This document shows, one piece after another, positions 32,808-42,200 of a DNA stretch of 50,322 bases (position 1 is the stretch's first letter; each line of letters starts with the position of its first letter). Both the position numbers and the translations under genes were made by a program. The notes below the pieces were generated by a model. It had not been told where the DNA came from. It ran no database searches and saw nothing but the letters and a program-made list of their open reading frames with translations. Source of the DNA: Bacteroidota bacterium (GTDB taxonomy: Bacteria; Bacteroidota; Bacteroidia; AKYH767-A; OLB10). Where the stretch lies: NCBI GenBank assembly GCA_018268195.1, contig JAFDWZ010000017.1, positions 1-50,322 of the forward strand, read 5' to 3'.

Positions 32808-34507
32808 ACAAGACAGTAACAGTAAACATTGGAGGCATGGTTTTTCACATTGAAGAGCTAGCCTATGACAAATTGAAAAATTATTTGCAAACCATACGCA
32901 GTCATTTCAGCATCAGCGATGGACGTGATGAAATTATAGAAGATATAGAAAGTCGCATTGCAGAAATACTTCAGCAGCTTCTTGGGAAATCACGTCAGGT
33001 AGTTACTTTGGACGATGTGGATCAGGTGATGTCCGTAATGGGCAAGCCCGAAGATTTTGCAGGTGCAGAGGAAACTGCAGAAAATGCTTCGCAGGCAACA
33101 GCAGAATCTCCCTCACCGGCAACAAACATTAAGCGCAGACTGTATCGTGATAGCGAAGACCGTGTGATTGCAGGTGTGTGCTCAGGTATGGGACACTATT
33201 TCGGCATTGACGCAGTATGGCTGCGAATTCTTTTTATTGTGATATTCTTCATGGGTTTAAGTGGTCTGCTGGTTTATATCATTCTTGCCATCATTCTGCC
33301 CAAAGCGGTTACATCCACTCAGAAACTGGAGATGCGTGGCGACCCTGTAAACATCAGCACCATTCGTAAAGAAACAGAATCGCCTGCTACAAGGCGTGAA
33401 CCTTCAGGCATATCAAACTTTTTTGACCTGATAATTCGCTTTATCAAAATTGTTCTCAAAGGAATAGTTTATTTCGTTTCTGCAATATTTGCTTTCGCTG
33501 CACTGATGGTATTGTTTGCATTAGGAATGGCAGTTATGGCAATGTTGGGTTTTGGCGGATTTACCATCCCTGTTTTTATTTCTGATCAGTTTTTATCACG
33601 CGACCAGCAGATGTGGGCAACTGTTTCATTCATTCTCCTCATAGCTATTCCTGCAATATGGTTGATCATTCGCCTGGTGAAATGGATGTTTAACATCAAA
33701 TATAATACTCATAAGCTGAATGTGGTGGTTGGTGTCTTGTTCCTATTGGGATTAGCTGTAACGTTTTTCAATGGTTATGATATAGCACGTGAATTTTCAC
33801 AAGAAGTTAAAACTCGTAACAGTGTTGAAATACTTACGCCTTCAGCTGAAACTCTTTCACTTCGGTTGATGGATGACCCCAAGTATGACGATGAAAAAAA
33901 CAACACAAATTTCAGTGCAGGCGGAACTAAGTTTAGTATCAAAACAGGGTCGGATTTTGAATTCAATCAGGACAATGTACAATTTGAAATAGAGAAATCA
34001 CCGAACAATAATTTTGAACTTATTCAGATAGTTTCTTCTAAAGGAAGAACAGAAAAAGACGCAATGGATAATATAAAAGGTATAAAATATAACTTTGAAC
34101 AGAAAGACTCTACACTAATGTTAAGTGATCATTTCCCTATCCCAAAAGGAGTTAAGTTCCGCAATCAGAAGGTGAGACTTATATTGAAAGTTCCTGTGGG
34201 CAAGAGTATTTATATTGATGAATCAATGGTTGATATTTTGCACGATATAGATAACCTGACCAATACATGGGATGGCGATATGGGAGGACATACCTGGAAA
34301 ATGACCGATGCAGGATTAATGTGTACCGATTTTGATTTTACTACCCAAAAAACTAAGACTAATGATTCTGACTCTGATAATATGGATATTAATATTGATA
34401 AACAAGGAATAAGAATTCAGGGTAAAGATGCCAAGAACAATAATAAAAATGTAGATGTCAAGATTGATAAAAGCGGAGTGCATGTGAAAACTGAAGATGA
34501 AAAATAA
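32804..34507 (+). CDS. PspC-domain inner-membrane protein
   Basis: A 567-residue membrane protein. Residues 1-90 form a cytoplasmic domain often found with PspC in Bacteroidota (MNKTVTVNIGGMVFHIEE...). The PspC domain is at about 109-168 (RLYRDSEDRVIAGVCSGMGHYFGID..., then a helix). Three or four more helices follow to about 330. The rest is a beta-rich extracytoplasmic domain with DUF4097-like character. The last ~45 residues hold two related copies, NIDKQGIRIQGKD and KIDKSGVHVKTED. PspC proteins sense or buffer envelope stress in other bacteria; a similar role here is inferred. It is translationally coupled to padR. Confidence 0.93.
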   Translation: MNKTVTVNIGGMVFHIEELAYDKLKNYLQTIRSHFSISDGRDEIIEDIESRIAEILQQLLGKSRQVVTLDDVDQVMSVMGKPEDFAGAEETAENASQATAESPSPATNIKRRLYRDSEDRVIAGVCSGMGHYFGIDAVWLRILFIVIFFMGLSGLLVYIILAIILPKAVTSTQKLEMRGDPVNISTIRKETESPATRREPSGISNFFDLIIRFIKIVLKGIVYFVSAIFAFAALMVLFALGMAVMAMLGFGGFTIPVFISDQFLSRDQQMWATVSFILLIAIPAIWLIIRLVKWMFNIKYNTHKLNVVVGVLFLLGLAVTFFNGYDIAREFSQEVKTRNSVEILTPSAETLSLRLMDDPKYDDEKNNTNFSAGGTKFSIKTGSDFEFNQDNVQFEIEKSPNNNFELIQIVSSKGRTEKDAMDNIKGIKYNFEQKDSTLMLSDHFPIPKGVKFRNQKVRLILKVPVGKSIYIDESMVDILHDIDNLTNTWDGDMGGHTWKMTDAGLMCTDFDFTTQKTKTNDSDSDNMDINIDKQGIRIQGKDAKNNNKNVDVKIDKSGVHVKTEDEK

Positions 34508-34684
34508 ACTACCGTTATTAACTGGTTGAATTGCTCCGATAAATAAACCGTGATATATTATAAGTGCAGGTATTAATGCCGATAAACAACGGTGTTGGTA
34601 CTTGCTCTTGTATTTTCTAAGAGTTGAAGAAGAATACTGAAATTGAAACTGTAACCAAGAAGAGCAATTAACACAACTGCAAAA

Positions 34685-36571
34685 TCAATTTTCAGATGCC
34701 TTACTTTTAAAACTAAATTTACTGTTAAACCTGACACCTAAACTCATCCATCGTCCCGGCATTTGTATGGTTCCAATCTCTTTATATTGCGTGTCGAAAA
34801 TGTTATTACAGTCAGCATAAATCTGAAATACCTTCCACTGATAACTCAATCGTAAATCTGCTATCGTGTATTCATTGCCATTCACGCGTTTCTGATATTT
34901 TCCCGACAATGATAAGTCCAACATCTTTACAAAGGAAATATTGATGTTGCCTATAAGTTGATGACGTAAAATTTCAATTGCATATTTCGATATCATATCA
35001 TCCGATGCCTGCACATTTTGATTGAGGTAGGTGTAAGACAGGTTTATTCCAGCATGGTGTGCAGCAAGCCATCCTGAAGGACTATGCCATGATGTTTGCA
35101 GCGTCCATCCGCTTGTATTCAGCACTTGAAAATTTTGTGGTTGCCACGGTAAAGTATCTGCTGCCCGCACCCAATCAATAAATTCTGAAGTGTGACGATA
35201 GAAATAACTTCCTTTCACAGAATAAAAGTGTCGGGAGAAATTTACCCCTGCTTCAAAATAATTTGAAAGTTCGGGTTTAAGATTACTATTGCCAATGTTC
35301 AGTGGTCCGCGATAATACAAGTCGGTGTAGGTGGGGAGGCGTTGTCCGGTGTTGAATGACGAAAATAATTTAATGTTTTTGGTGAGCCAGTAACCGGCAT
35401 CTATTCCGGGAAAAAACTGCCAGCTATAATCCGAGTTATAATTAACATAAGCACCACCGCTTACGCTTAGTTTCTGAAAAAGCAGATGACGATATTCTGC
35501 ATATAGTCCAATATTATTTCTGTTATGATTACCGAGATTGCTGCTGTTGATTTGCTCACTTCGCCATTCGGCACCGGCACCTAATTTTCCGTTTCGCAGA
35601 CTATACGAGCTATGCAATTCGCCTGTTACCGTATTGCTCTCATGAATGTTTTGATATACTTCCGGTCTTTGACGAATAAAAATATAATGATCCTTGTTGT
35701 AACGATAAGATAATCGAGGCATTATTTTCCATCGCTCATGTCTGTAACTATAGTCCAGACTACCAAGTACCGTCTGCACGGTTTCTTCTGATTCAACATC
35801 CCGTGGAGCGCTGTAATAGCCATTAGCACCAAAATGATTTTCGGAATAAGCACCCATTGCATTCAGTTTGCCGTTAGTTCCAATAGTTGTTTGGTTCTGA
35901 TAAAAAAACTTATTGTTATTAAAACCGGTATTATATCGGTAGCCGTTACCGGTGTTGAATTCTGCACTCAGTGTTTGTGCTGTTTTGCCTGTAATTAAAG
36001 TAAGCGTAGGTTGCACTCCTGCATTCATAAACATTTTTCCATCAGAAGTGTCTTTCTGAAAACTGCTTCCGCTATTTATCTGAACAAACGCTTCATTGTC
36101 ATTAGGAATACGGGTAACTATATTGATGGCACCGGCTAAGGCATTTACGCCATAAACTCTTGCTGCAGGACCACGAAGTATTTCAATATGATCGATGACA
36201 CTTAACGGAAGAGAAAGGTTGAGCATATTATGCCCTGTTTGTGAGTCAGAAAGTTTAATGCCGTTAATCAGTACAAGCACCTGATCGAAAGTGCTTCCAT
36301 CCATGCTGACATCGGCCTGGCCTCCCCACGGACCTCGTTGCCGAAGGTCAATCCCGCTGATGCTTGCAAGAAGTTCGTTTACTGATTTTACAGGCATTGA
36401 TTCAATTTGTTTGCTGTCGAGAATAGTGACATCACGGTTTTGCATAAATAAAGGCATCTGCATTCTGTTGTCTTTAATTACTACAGAATCGTGCTCCACC
36501 TGCATCATCTGTGCCTTGAGCAATCCATTAATATTTATAAAAAAAAATAGTAGAATTATTTTCTTGCGCAT
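34685..36571 (-). CDS. TonB-dependent outer-membrane receptor (BtuB-like)
   Basis: A 628-residue outer-membrane beta-barrel for energised uptake. It has a signal peptide at 1-20 (cleavage near LKAQ), a plug at about 45-160 (VNELLASISGIDLRQRG, LVLINGIKLSD, IEILRGPAARVYGVNALAGAINIVT), then ~20 barrel strands. It lacks the N-terminal carboxypeptidase-like domain of SusC proteins, so it belongs to the smaller BtuB/siderophore type. The substrate is not determinable. No cobalamin riboswitch fits in front, because the -7 box at 36590-36597 leaves a leader of only ~15 bases. No partner genes are adjacent. Confidence 0.93.
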   Translation of the reverse strand: MRKKIILLFFFININGLLKAQMMQVEHDSVVIKDNRMQMPLFMQNRDVTILDSKQIESMPVKSVNELLASISGIDLRQRGPWGGQADVSMDGSTFDQVLVLINGIKLSDSQTGHNMLNLSLPLSVIDHIEILRGPAARVYGVNALAGAINIVTRIPNDNEAFVQINSGSSFQKDTSDGKMFMNAGVQPTLTLITGKTAQTLSAEFNTGNGYRYNTGFNNNKFFYQNQTTIGTNGKLNAMGAYSENHFGANGYYSAPRDVESEETVQTVLGSLDYSYRHERWKIMPRLSYRYNKDHYIFIRQRPEVYQNIHESNTVTGELHSSYSLRNGKLGAGAEWRSEQINSSNLGNHNRNNIGLYAEYRHLLFQKLSVSGGAYVNYNSDYSWQFFPGIDAGYWLTKNIKLFSSFNTGQRLPTYTDLYYRGPLNIGNSNLKPELSNYFEAGVNFSRHFYSVKGSYFYRHTSEFIDWVRAADTLPWQPQNFQVLNTSGWTLQTSWHSPSGWLAAHHAGINLSYTYLNQNVQASDDMISKYAIEILRHQLIGNINISFVKMLDLSLSGKYQKRVNGNEYTIADLRLSYQWKVFQIYADCNNIFDTQYKEIGTIQMPGRWMSLGVRFNSKFSFKSKASEN

Positions 36572-36589
36572 ATTTTAAAAATTGATGCG

Positions 36590-36597
36590 CGAAGATA
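36590..36597 (-). promoter_or_regulatory. -7 box of the TonB-receptor gene
   Basis: Leftward TATCTTCG, one mismatch to TAnnTTTG. The run TTCGCGCATCAATTT that follows is identical to the one at the mraZ promoter (16715-16729). Confidence 0.5.
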
Positions 36598-36752
36598 GGA
36601 TAGTAGTTTGATTTGCTTGGGAATTATTTACTCTTTTATAAACTGTTTTTTCGGTTGCTACAGAATAAGAAATAGAGATTGAAAAATTTATTTCTTACGA
36701 CAAAAAACACCTGCCCTACAAACAGCAGAGCAAATCATTGACAAAAAAAATA

Positions 36753-37004
36753 TCAGTCCTTTGTTACACTAAATTCGTAAAACTCCATAATGGGGTTGGC
36801 AAGAAGTTTCTTGCAGGCTTCTTCCACTTTTTGTTCTGCAGCAGCCTGATCAGCAGCTTCTAATTCAAGAGTGATATGTTTGCCAATACGCACGTTTTCT
36901 ATTTCGGGCAGATTGATTCTTTTCATGCTTGCAGTTACGGTTTTGCCCTGCGGATCGAGCAAAGCTTTTAATGGCATCACGTTTATTTTAGCTGTAAACT
37001 TCAT
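36753..37004 (-). CDS. purS: phosphoribosylformylglycinamidine synthase, PurS subunit
   Basis: An 83-residue protein of the PurS family, the small scaffold subunit that joins PurQ and PurL to form the three-part FGAM synthase of purine biosynthesis. It starts MKFTAKINVMPLKALLDPQGKTV and contains NVRIGKHITLELEA; the C-terminal CKKLLANPIMEFYEFSV is also characteristic. Presence of PurS implies a small-type PurL and separate PurQ elsewhere in the genome. It overlaps the upstream pssA by 4 bases, so both share one transcript, an odd pairing of lipid and purine metabolism. Confidence 0.95.
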   Translation of the reverse strand: MKFTAKINVMPLKALLDPQGKTVTASMKRINLPEIENVRIGKHITLELEAADQAAAEQKVEEACKKLLANPIMEFYEFSVTKD

Positions 37005-37774
37005 TGCTTTTCAGATGTTGGAATAAAATGTTTTACTGCCGACAAAAGTACATACAAAATGATTATCAGTGGCAATGCTTCAATCCGAAACATCAACAGC
37101 AATAATGCCGAGGTGACTATAAGCAGATAGGGAAAAATATTCTGTTTTAATTCAAAAGATTTGAACTTGAGTGAAAACAAAGGCAACTCACTGACCAACA
37201 GAAAGCACATAATAAGTACAAATGCTGAAAGTAGCAATGGTTTTTGAAACATGGCAAAAGCCGTTTGTTCAACAAAAGATACCGTACCTCCGCTGGCATT
37301 TACCAAATAAGCCTGAACTATAAACGGCAACGATGCAACCATCAGGCCATTGGCGGGTACAGGAAGTCCGATAAAATTTTCTGTCTGCCTGGGGTCGTTA
37401 TTGAATTTTGCCAGACGCAGAGCGGAAAATACCGGTATCAGGCAAGGAATCCATGGTAACAATGCCTGCGGAAAAGGCATATCACTGTTGAGATGATAAT
37501 CCGGATTCACGGCAATGAAAACCTGCATGACAATAACCCCGGGCAGCACTCCAAAGGATACCACATCAGCTAATGAATCAAGGTCTTTCCCAATTGCAGA
37601 ATAAGCATGTAATGCACGTGCTGCAAAACCATCAAAGAAATCAAAAAGCGCGGCTGCCATAATCATCATTCCTGCACCGGCAAGGTGGCCATTGAAACTA
37701 AGTACAATGCCAACGCAGCCGCATAACAGATTGCAACATGTGATTAGGTTGGGGATATGTTTTTTTACTGACAT
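37001..37774 (-). CDS. pssA: CDP-diacylglycerol-serine O-phosphatidyltransferase
   Basis: A 257-residue inner-membrane enzyme making phosphatidylserine, the precursor of phosphatidylethanolamine. The CDP-alcohol phosphotransferase motif DG-x2-AR-x8-G-x3-D-x3-D is visible in DFFDGFAARALHAYSAIG and KDLDSLADV. About seven helices are seen. The opening KHIPNLITCCNLLCGCVGI is typical of the Bacteroidota/Bacillus PssA type. The -7 box TACATTTG ends only four bases before ATG 37774, so the mRNA may be leaderless. purS follows with an ATGA overlap. Confidence 0.95.
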   Translation of the reverse strand: MSVKKHIPNLITCCNLLCGCVGIVLSFNGHLAGAGMMIMAAALFDFFDGFAARALHAYSAIGKDLDSLADVVSFGVLPGVIVMQVFIAVNPDYHLNSDMPFPQALLPWIPCLIPVFSALRLAKFNNDPRQTENFIGLPVPANGLMVASLPFIVQAYLVNASGGTVSFVEQTAFAMFQKPLLLSAFVLIMCFLLVSELPLFSLKFKSFELKQNIFPYLLIVTSALLLLMFRIEALPLIIILYVLLSAVKHFIPTSEKQ

Positions 37775-37778
37775 GCTG

Positions 37779-37786
37779 CAAATGTA
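37779..37786 (-). promoter_or_regulatory. -7 box of pssA-purS, leaderless position
   Basis: Leftward TACATTTG, a full match to TAnnTTTG. Only four bases separate it from ATG 37774, so transcription should begin at or next to the start codon. No -33 element is obvious. Confidence 0.6.
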
Positions 37787-37813
37787 TTGTTAGAAATTAT
37801 AAGTAGCCTTATT
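37784..37813. repeat. 30-bp direct repeat, copy A (pssA-porV intergenic)
   Basis: The 30 bases starting GTATTGTTAGAAA match 37963-37992 with four differences, in the same orientation. The first three bases overlap the pssA -7 box. Confidence 0.7.
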
Positions 37814-37962
37814 TAATGTAATTATTGAAGATTTAACGATAGTGAAACCCTTTAAAGCCGGATCTGCAAAATGACTGCAGGAAAATATATTCATACTTGC
37901 AGGTCAATACTTTTTTAAAACTCATTAGTTTTCCAATATTTCAGCAACATTTTTCCCTGAAC

Positions 37963-37992
37963 GTATTGTTAGAAAATAAAAGTAACTTTATT
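37963..37992. repeat. 30-bp direct repeat, copy B (pssA-porV intergenic)
   Basis: Second copy of the GTATTGTTAGAAA repeat. It ends just before the TTG taken as the -33 element of the PorV-like gene. Confidence 0.7.
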
Positions 37993-37993
37993 A

Positions 37994-38022
37994 TTGAAAT
38001 TTATCGGGAAACTATACATTTG
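37994..38022 (+). promoter_or_regulatory. promoter of the PorV-like/C25 genes
   Basis: TTG at 37994-37996, 18-base spacer, then -7 TACATTTG at 38015-38022. An AGGAGG at 38023-38028 follows, 11 bases before ATG 38040. Confidence 0.65.
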
Positions 38023-38039
38023 AGGAGGTAATTTTTCAG

Positions 38040-39200
38040 ATGAATTTTTATAAAAAACGGAGTCAGGGCAATGGAAATATTTCATGTCTTTTGACGTTTA
38101 AATTTTTCAACCAACTTAAACAAAGTATGATAAGAGCAGCCCTTCTGGCTTTGGTCACAGGCATAAGTGTGCAGGCATGGGGACAAACAGCACCTAAATA
38201 CAGCAATGAATTTTTATCACTCGGTGTGGGTGGTCGTGCTCTCGGAATGGGAGGCGCACAGGTTTCGCTGGTGAATGATGTGACCGCAGGTTATTGGAAC
38301 CCTGCCGGTTTAGTAATGGCCAAAGGCGATATACAGTTAGCCTTTATGCATAATGAATATTTTGCAGGAATTGCAAAATACGATTACTTGGGACTGGCAG
38401 CTCCTATTGATTCCATGAGACATATCGGTTTTTCCATATTGCGCTTTGGCATTGATGATATTGCCAATACAATTGACCTAAAGGATAAAGATGGAAATAT
38501 TAATTACGATAGAATAACAGGATTTTCAGCTGCTGATTATGCTTTTCTTGTTTCGTTTGCTTCTAAAACTCGCATCACAGGACTTCATTACGGTGCCAAT
38601 GTAAAAATCATTCATCGCAAAGTAGGAGACTTTGCCAAAGCATGGGGCTTTGGGCTTGATGCAGGTATGCAATATACCACTGGCAGATGGCGTGTTGGTG
38701 CAATGCTTAAAGATGTAACTTCTACCTTCAATGCATGGAGCTATACGCTTAATGACCGTACCAAAGAAGTGTTTATTGAAACAGGAAATGAAATTCCTGA
38801 GAATGGACTTGAATTAACTCTTCCGCGTCTGATTCCGGGTGTGTCGAGAGAGTTTATCCTGAAAAAATTCACCATCACTCCTGCTGTGGATTTAGAAATG
38901 ACCTTTGACGGAAAAAGAAATACGCTCATAAAAACAAATTTTGCCAGTATTGATCCTCGCGTAGGTGTTGAAGCAGGTTACAACCATTTGGTTTTTCTTC
39001 GCATGGGCATCAGCAATTTTCAGCAGGTAACCGATATGGATGATAAAAAGAAAACTACCGTTCAGCCAAACCTCGGTGTGGGCATTCGACTCAAAAGTTT
39101 ATCTATAGATTATGCATTAACCAATATTGGCAATAGCAACAATCTTTATTCTAATGTTTTTTCTATTAGACTGAACATTTACAAGCAGAAAAAAACATGA
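38040..39200 (+). CDS. PorV/PorQ-family outer-membrane beta-barrel protein
   Basis: A 386-residue outer-membrane barrel of the family that includes PorV and PorQ of the type IX secretion system. The N-terminal mark SNEFLSLGVGGRALGMGGA is followed by VNDVTAGYWNPAGL, both typical. ATG 38040 has an AGGAGG in front, but the signal peptide (MIRAALLALVTGISVQAWGQ) begins at the internal ATG 38127, so the true start may be 38127. It overlaps the C25 protease gene by ATGA. In studied species PorV carries cargo to the PorU sortase. Whether this is the true PorV or a paralogue dedicated to its neighbour is open. Confidence 0.88.
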   Translation: MNFYKKRSQGNGNISCLLTFKFFNQLKQSMIRAALLALVTGISVQAWGQTAPKYSNEFLSLGVGGRALGMGGAQVSLVNDVTAGYWNPAGLVMAKGDIQLAFMHNEYFAGIAKYDYLGLAAPIDSMRHIGFSILRFGIDDIANTIDLKDKDGNINYDRITGFSAADYAFLVSFASKTRITGLHYGANVKIIHRKVGDFAKAWGFGLDAGMQYTTGRWRVGAMLKDVTSTFNAWSYTLNDRTKEVFIETGNEIPENGLELTLPRLIPGVSREFILKKFTITPAVDLEMTFDGKRNTLIKTNFASIDPRVGVEAGYNHLVFLRMGISNFQQVTDMDDKKKTTVQPNLGVGIRLKSLSIDYALTNIGNSNNLYSNVFSIRLNIYKQKKT

Positions 39201-42200
39201 GGAAATTTTACTCGATTATTTTTATTCTGTTTCTGTGCCCCTTTGTGTTGAATGCACAGTATGCCAACAGTTGGATTAACTTCAACGGTTCGCAACCTTA
39301 TTCTGCACAGCAATATTTTAAAATTAAAGTCTGGAAAAAAGGAATCTACCGCCTCGACTATGCAATGCTGCAGCAGGCAGGTTTCAACGTATCTCAGAAC
39401 CCGCATAATTTTCAGATATTTCATAACGGTACTGAACAATACATTTTCGTAGCAGGAGAAGCCGATAATTCTTTTGACCCAACTGATTATATAGAGTTTT
39501 ACGGAAAACCCAATGACGGATGGGCGGATAAACCCCTCTATGAAAATCCTTCGGATCAGCTAAACCCCGACTACAGTTTATTTAGCGATACAGCGGTGTA
39601 TTTTTTAACGGCAGCCATATTGCCGGGCACACCCGTAAAGAGAATGATTCTTGAAAATGATGTCAACTTCAACGCCTACACTCCTCTTGATTTTATCACA
39701 AAAACCATCCGGAAAAATTATTCTACTGAATATCTGAAAGGTGATTCGCAGGGCGATATTGATCCTTCTTACTCTGGCCCTGAAGGCTTTTCAGGAACAC
39801 CATTCAGCGTAAACACACCTTCTGAAACATTTGATACACCCAATTTATCTGCTTCCGTAAATGCACCACCACCGGTAATGGATGTGCGCATGGTGAATGC
39901 TAATTATGACGGATACTTTCACACTTTTAATGTAACATTGAATGGCAATCAGGTTTTTACGGATAATAATATTTTCGGCTATACACGCTACGATTTTAAT
40001 TTTACATTGTCACTTGCTGCTTTAACTGCCAATAACACATTACAGTTTTCAGGTTCGGTAAACACGAGTGGTTCCAACCGTATGTCCGTAACGTTTTATA
40101 ATCTGAAATATGCACATGCTAATTCTTTCGCGGGAGAAAGTAATCCATTTCAGTTTTTTTCTGTAAGCGGAAACAGTAACAAACTCCGTGTTGACCTGAA
40201 TGATTATTTAAACAACGACAACACTTCCCGTTACATGTATATGCTGAGTGGTGATACGATTAGTAAAATTACTACAGTACGTACAGGTAATTTGCTCCAG
40301 GCATTGATACCTGCAGGCGGAGTAGAAAAGGAATGTTTGCTTGCAACGGAGTCATCTTCTTATAGCACCGCATCAGATTTTATTATTGTTCCCGTTAACA
40401 CGGATGCAGACCCACAGAAGTATGCAAGATTTATTAATTACTCTTATAACCAGCCACAATATGATTACCTCATAGTGTCACATAAAAAGTTGTGGTCAGA
40501 AGCGGTGAATTATTCTAATTTCAGATTAGCTACCGGGTACAATCCTTTGCTAGTTGATATTGATGAGCTGTATGATCAGTTTGCTTATGGAATTGGAAAG
40601 CATCCTCTTTCTATTAAAAACTTTTGTGCTTATGCCATCAATGTATTTAACCACAAACCTGAATATTTATTTCTGATTGGCAAAGCCATATATCCCGAAG
40701 CTGTAAGGTTGAATATTGCTTATAACGATTTATGCCTGGTTCCTACCTATGGTAATCCACCATCGGATTATATGTTCAGCAATAAAATTACAGATACAAC
40801 CTATGTACCGCATTTAGCAACCGGAAGGCTTGCAGCACAAAACACAGCCGATGTATCGAGCTATCTCGAAAAAGCACAATCGCATGAAGCCGCAAGGCAG
40901 GTATGCCCTGAAGACTGGCTTAAACATGTTCTGCATTTTGTGGGAGGTAATACCGGTTACGAGCAGCAGAGCATCAAAAATTATATGGACCAGAACCGAG
41001 CTGCAATAAGCGATACCCTCATGGGTGCAACGGTTACCAGTTATTATAAAATTTCTACTGATCCCATTGAATATATTCAAGCTCTTGAATTGCAGGCAAG
41101 GATTGACAGCGGTGTCAACATCATGACATTTTTCGGACATGCTGCAGGCTCAACTTTTGATATTGCAACCGACATTCCCCAAAACTGGCACAATGCAGGA
41201 AGGTATCCTGTAGTGTTTGCACAGTCATGTAATGTGGGAGATATATATTCGCCATCACGATTGCTGAACGAGGATTTTGTATTGCTGCCACAAAAAGGCT
41301 CAGTGGGATTTCTTGCTAAACCACGTCTTGGAAATATTCAGGAACTAGGCGATTACTCCTTACAACTTTACAGAAATGTGGCTTACCGTAACTACAGTCA
41401 ACCGGTTGGAATTGCTATAAAGAATGCACTCGACTCGCTGATATTGATGTATTATAATAATGCAGGAATAGTGTATAAATCTACAGCGCTCGGAATGTTG
41501 TGGCATGGCGACCCTGCTCTGAAACTTGCGCCTTCCATGCAACCCGATTACGAGATAAAACAATCATCGGTAATTTTCAACCCTACTGAAGTAACCACAG
41601 ATCTTCCGACATTTGATTTAAATGTAATCATAAAAAATCTTGGTAAGGTAACTACTGATTCCGTATCGGTACATATCGTACGAAAGTTTCCCGATAATTC
41701 GACATTCACGGTTGATACACTCTTGAAATATATTCCTTATACCGATACTCTGCGCGTTACTTTTAACACCGACTTAAATCGTGGTGCAGGATTTAATTAC
41801 TTTGATGTTACTGTAGATTACACTGGAACAATTGCCGAATGTAATGAGGCTAATAATAATGTGCTGAATATTCCCTTACAGATAATTTCTACGGATATCA
41901 CACCCGTTTTTCCTTTTAAATATGCTATAGTTCCTGACGCTTCCGTAATTCTTAAAGCTACTACCGATAATATTTATGCTCCTTCAAAAACTTATCGTTT
42001 TGAGTTGGATACCACAGATGCTTTTAGCTCGCCTTTTCTGCGAACCAAAACAATTACTCAAACAGGTGGAGTAGTGAAGTGGCCTTTGCCTTTTACCTGC
42101 GATAGCGGAAGAGTATATTACTGGCGCGTAAGCCTTGACCCTTCGTTGTATCCAAATAGTTACCGGTGGAAAGAAAGTTCATTTATTTATATTCCGCAAA

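Noticed and set aside
34602..34667. 8-bp inverted repeat TTGCTCTT/AAGAGCAA between pspC and the TonB receptor
   Set aside because: The loop is 50 bases and there is no T-run; too weak to call a terminator or small RNA.
36572..36752. Possible cobalamin riboswitch before the BtuB-like receptor
   Set aside because: The -7 box leaves only about 15 bases of leader, and no B12-box-like sequence was seen in the gap.
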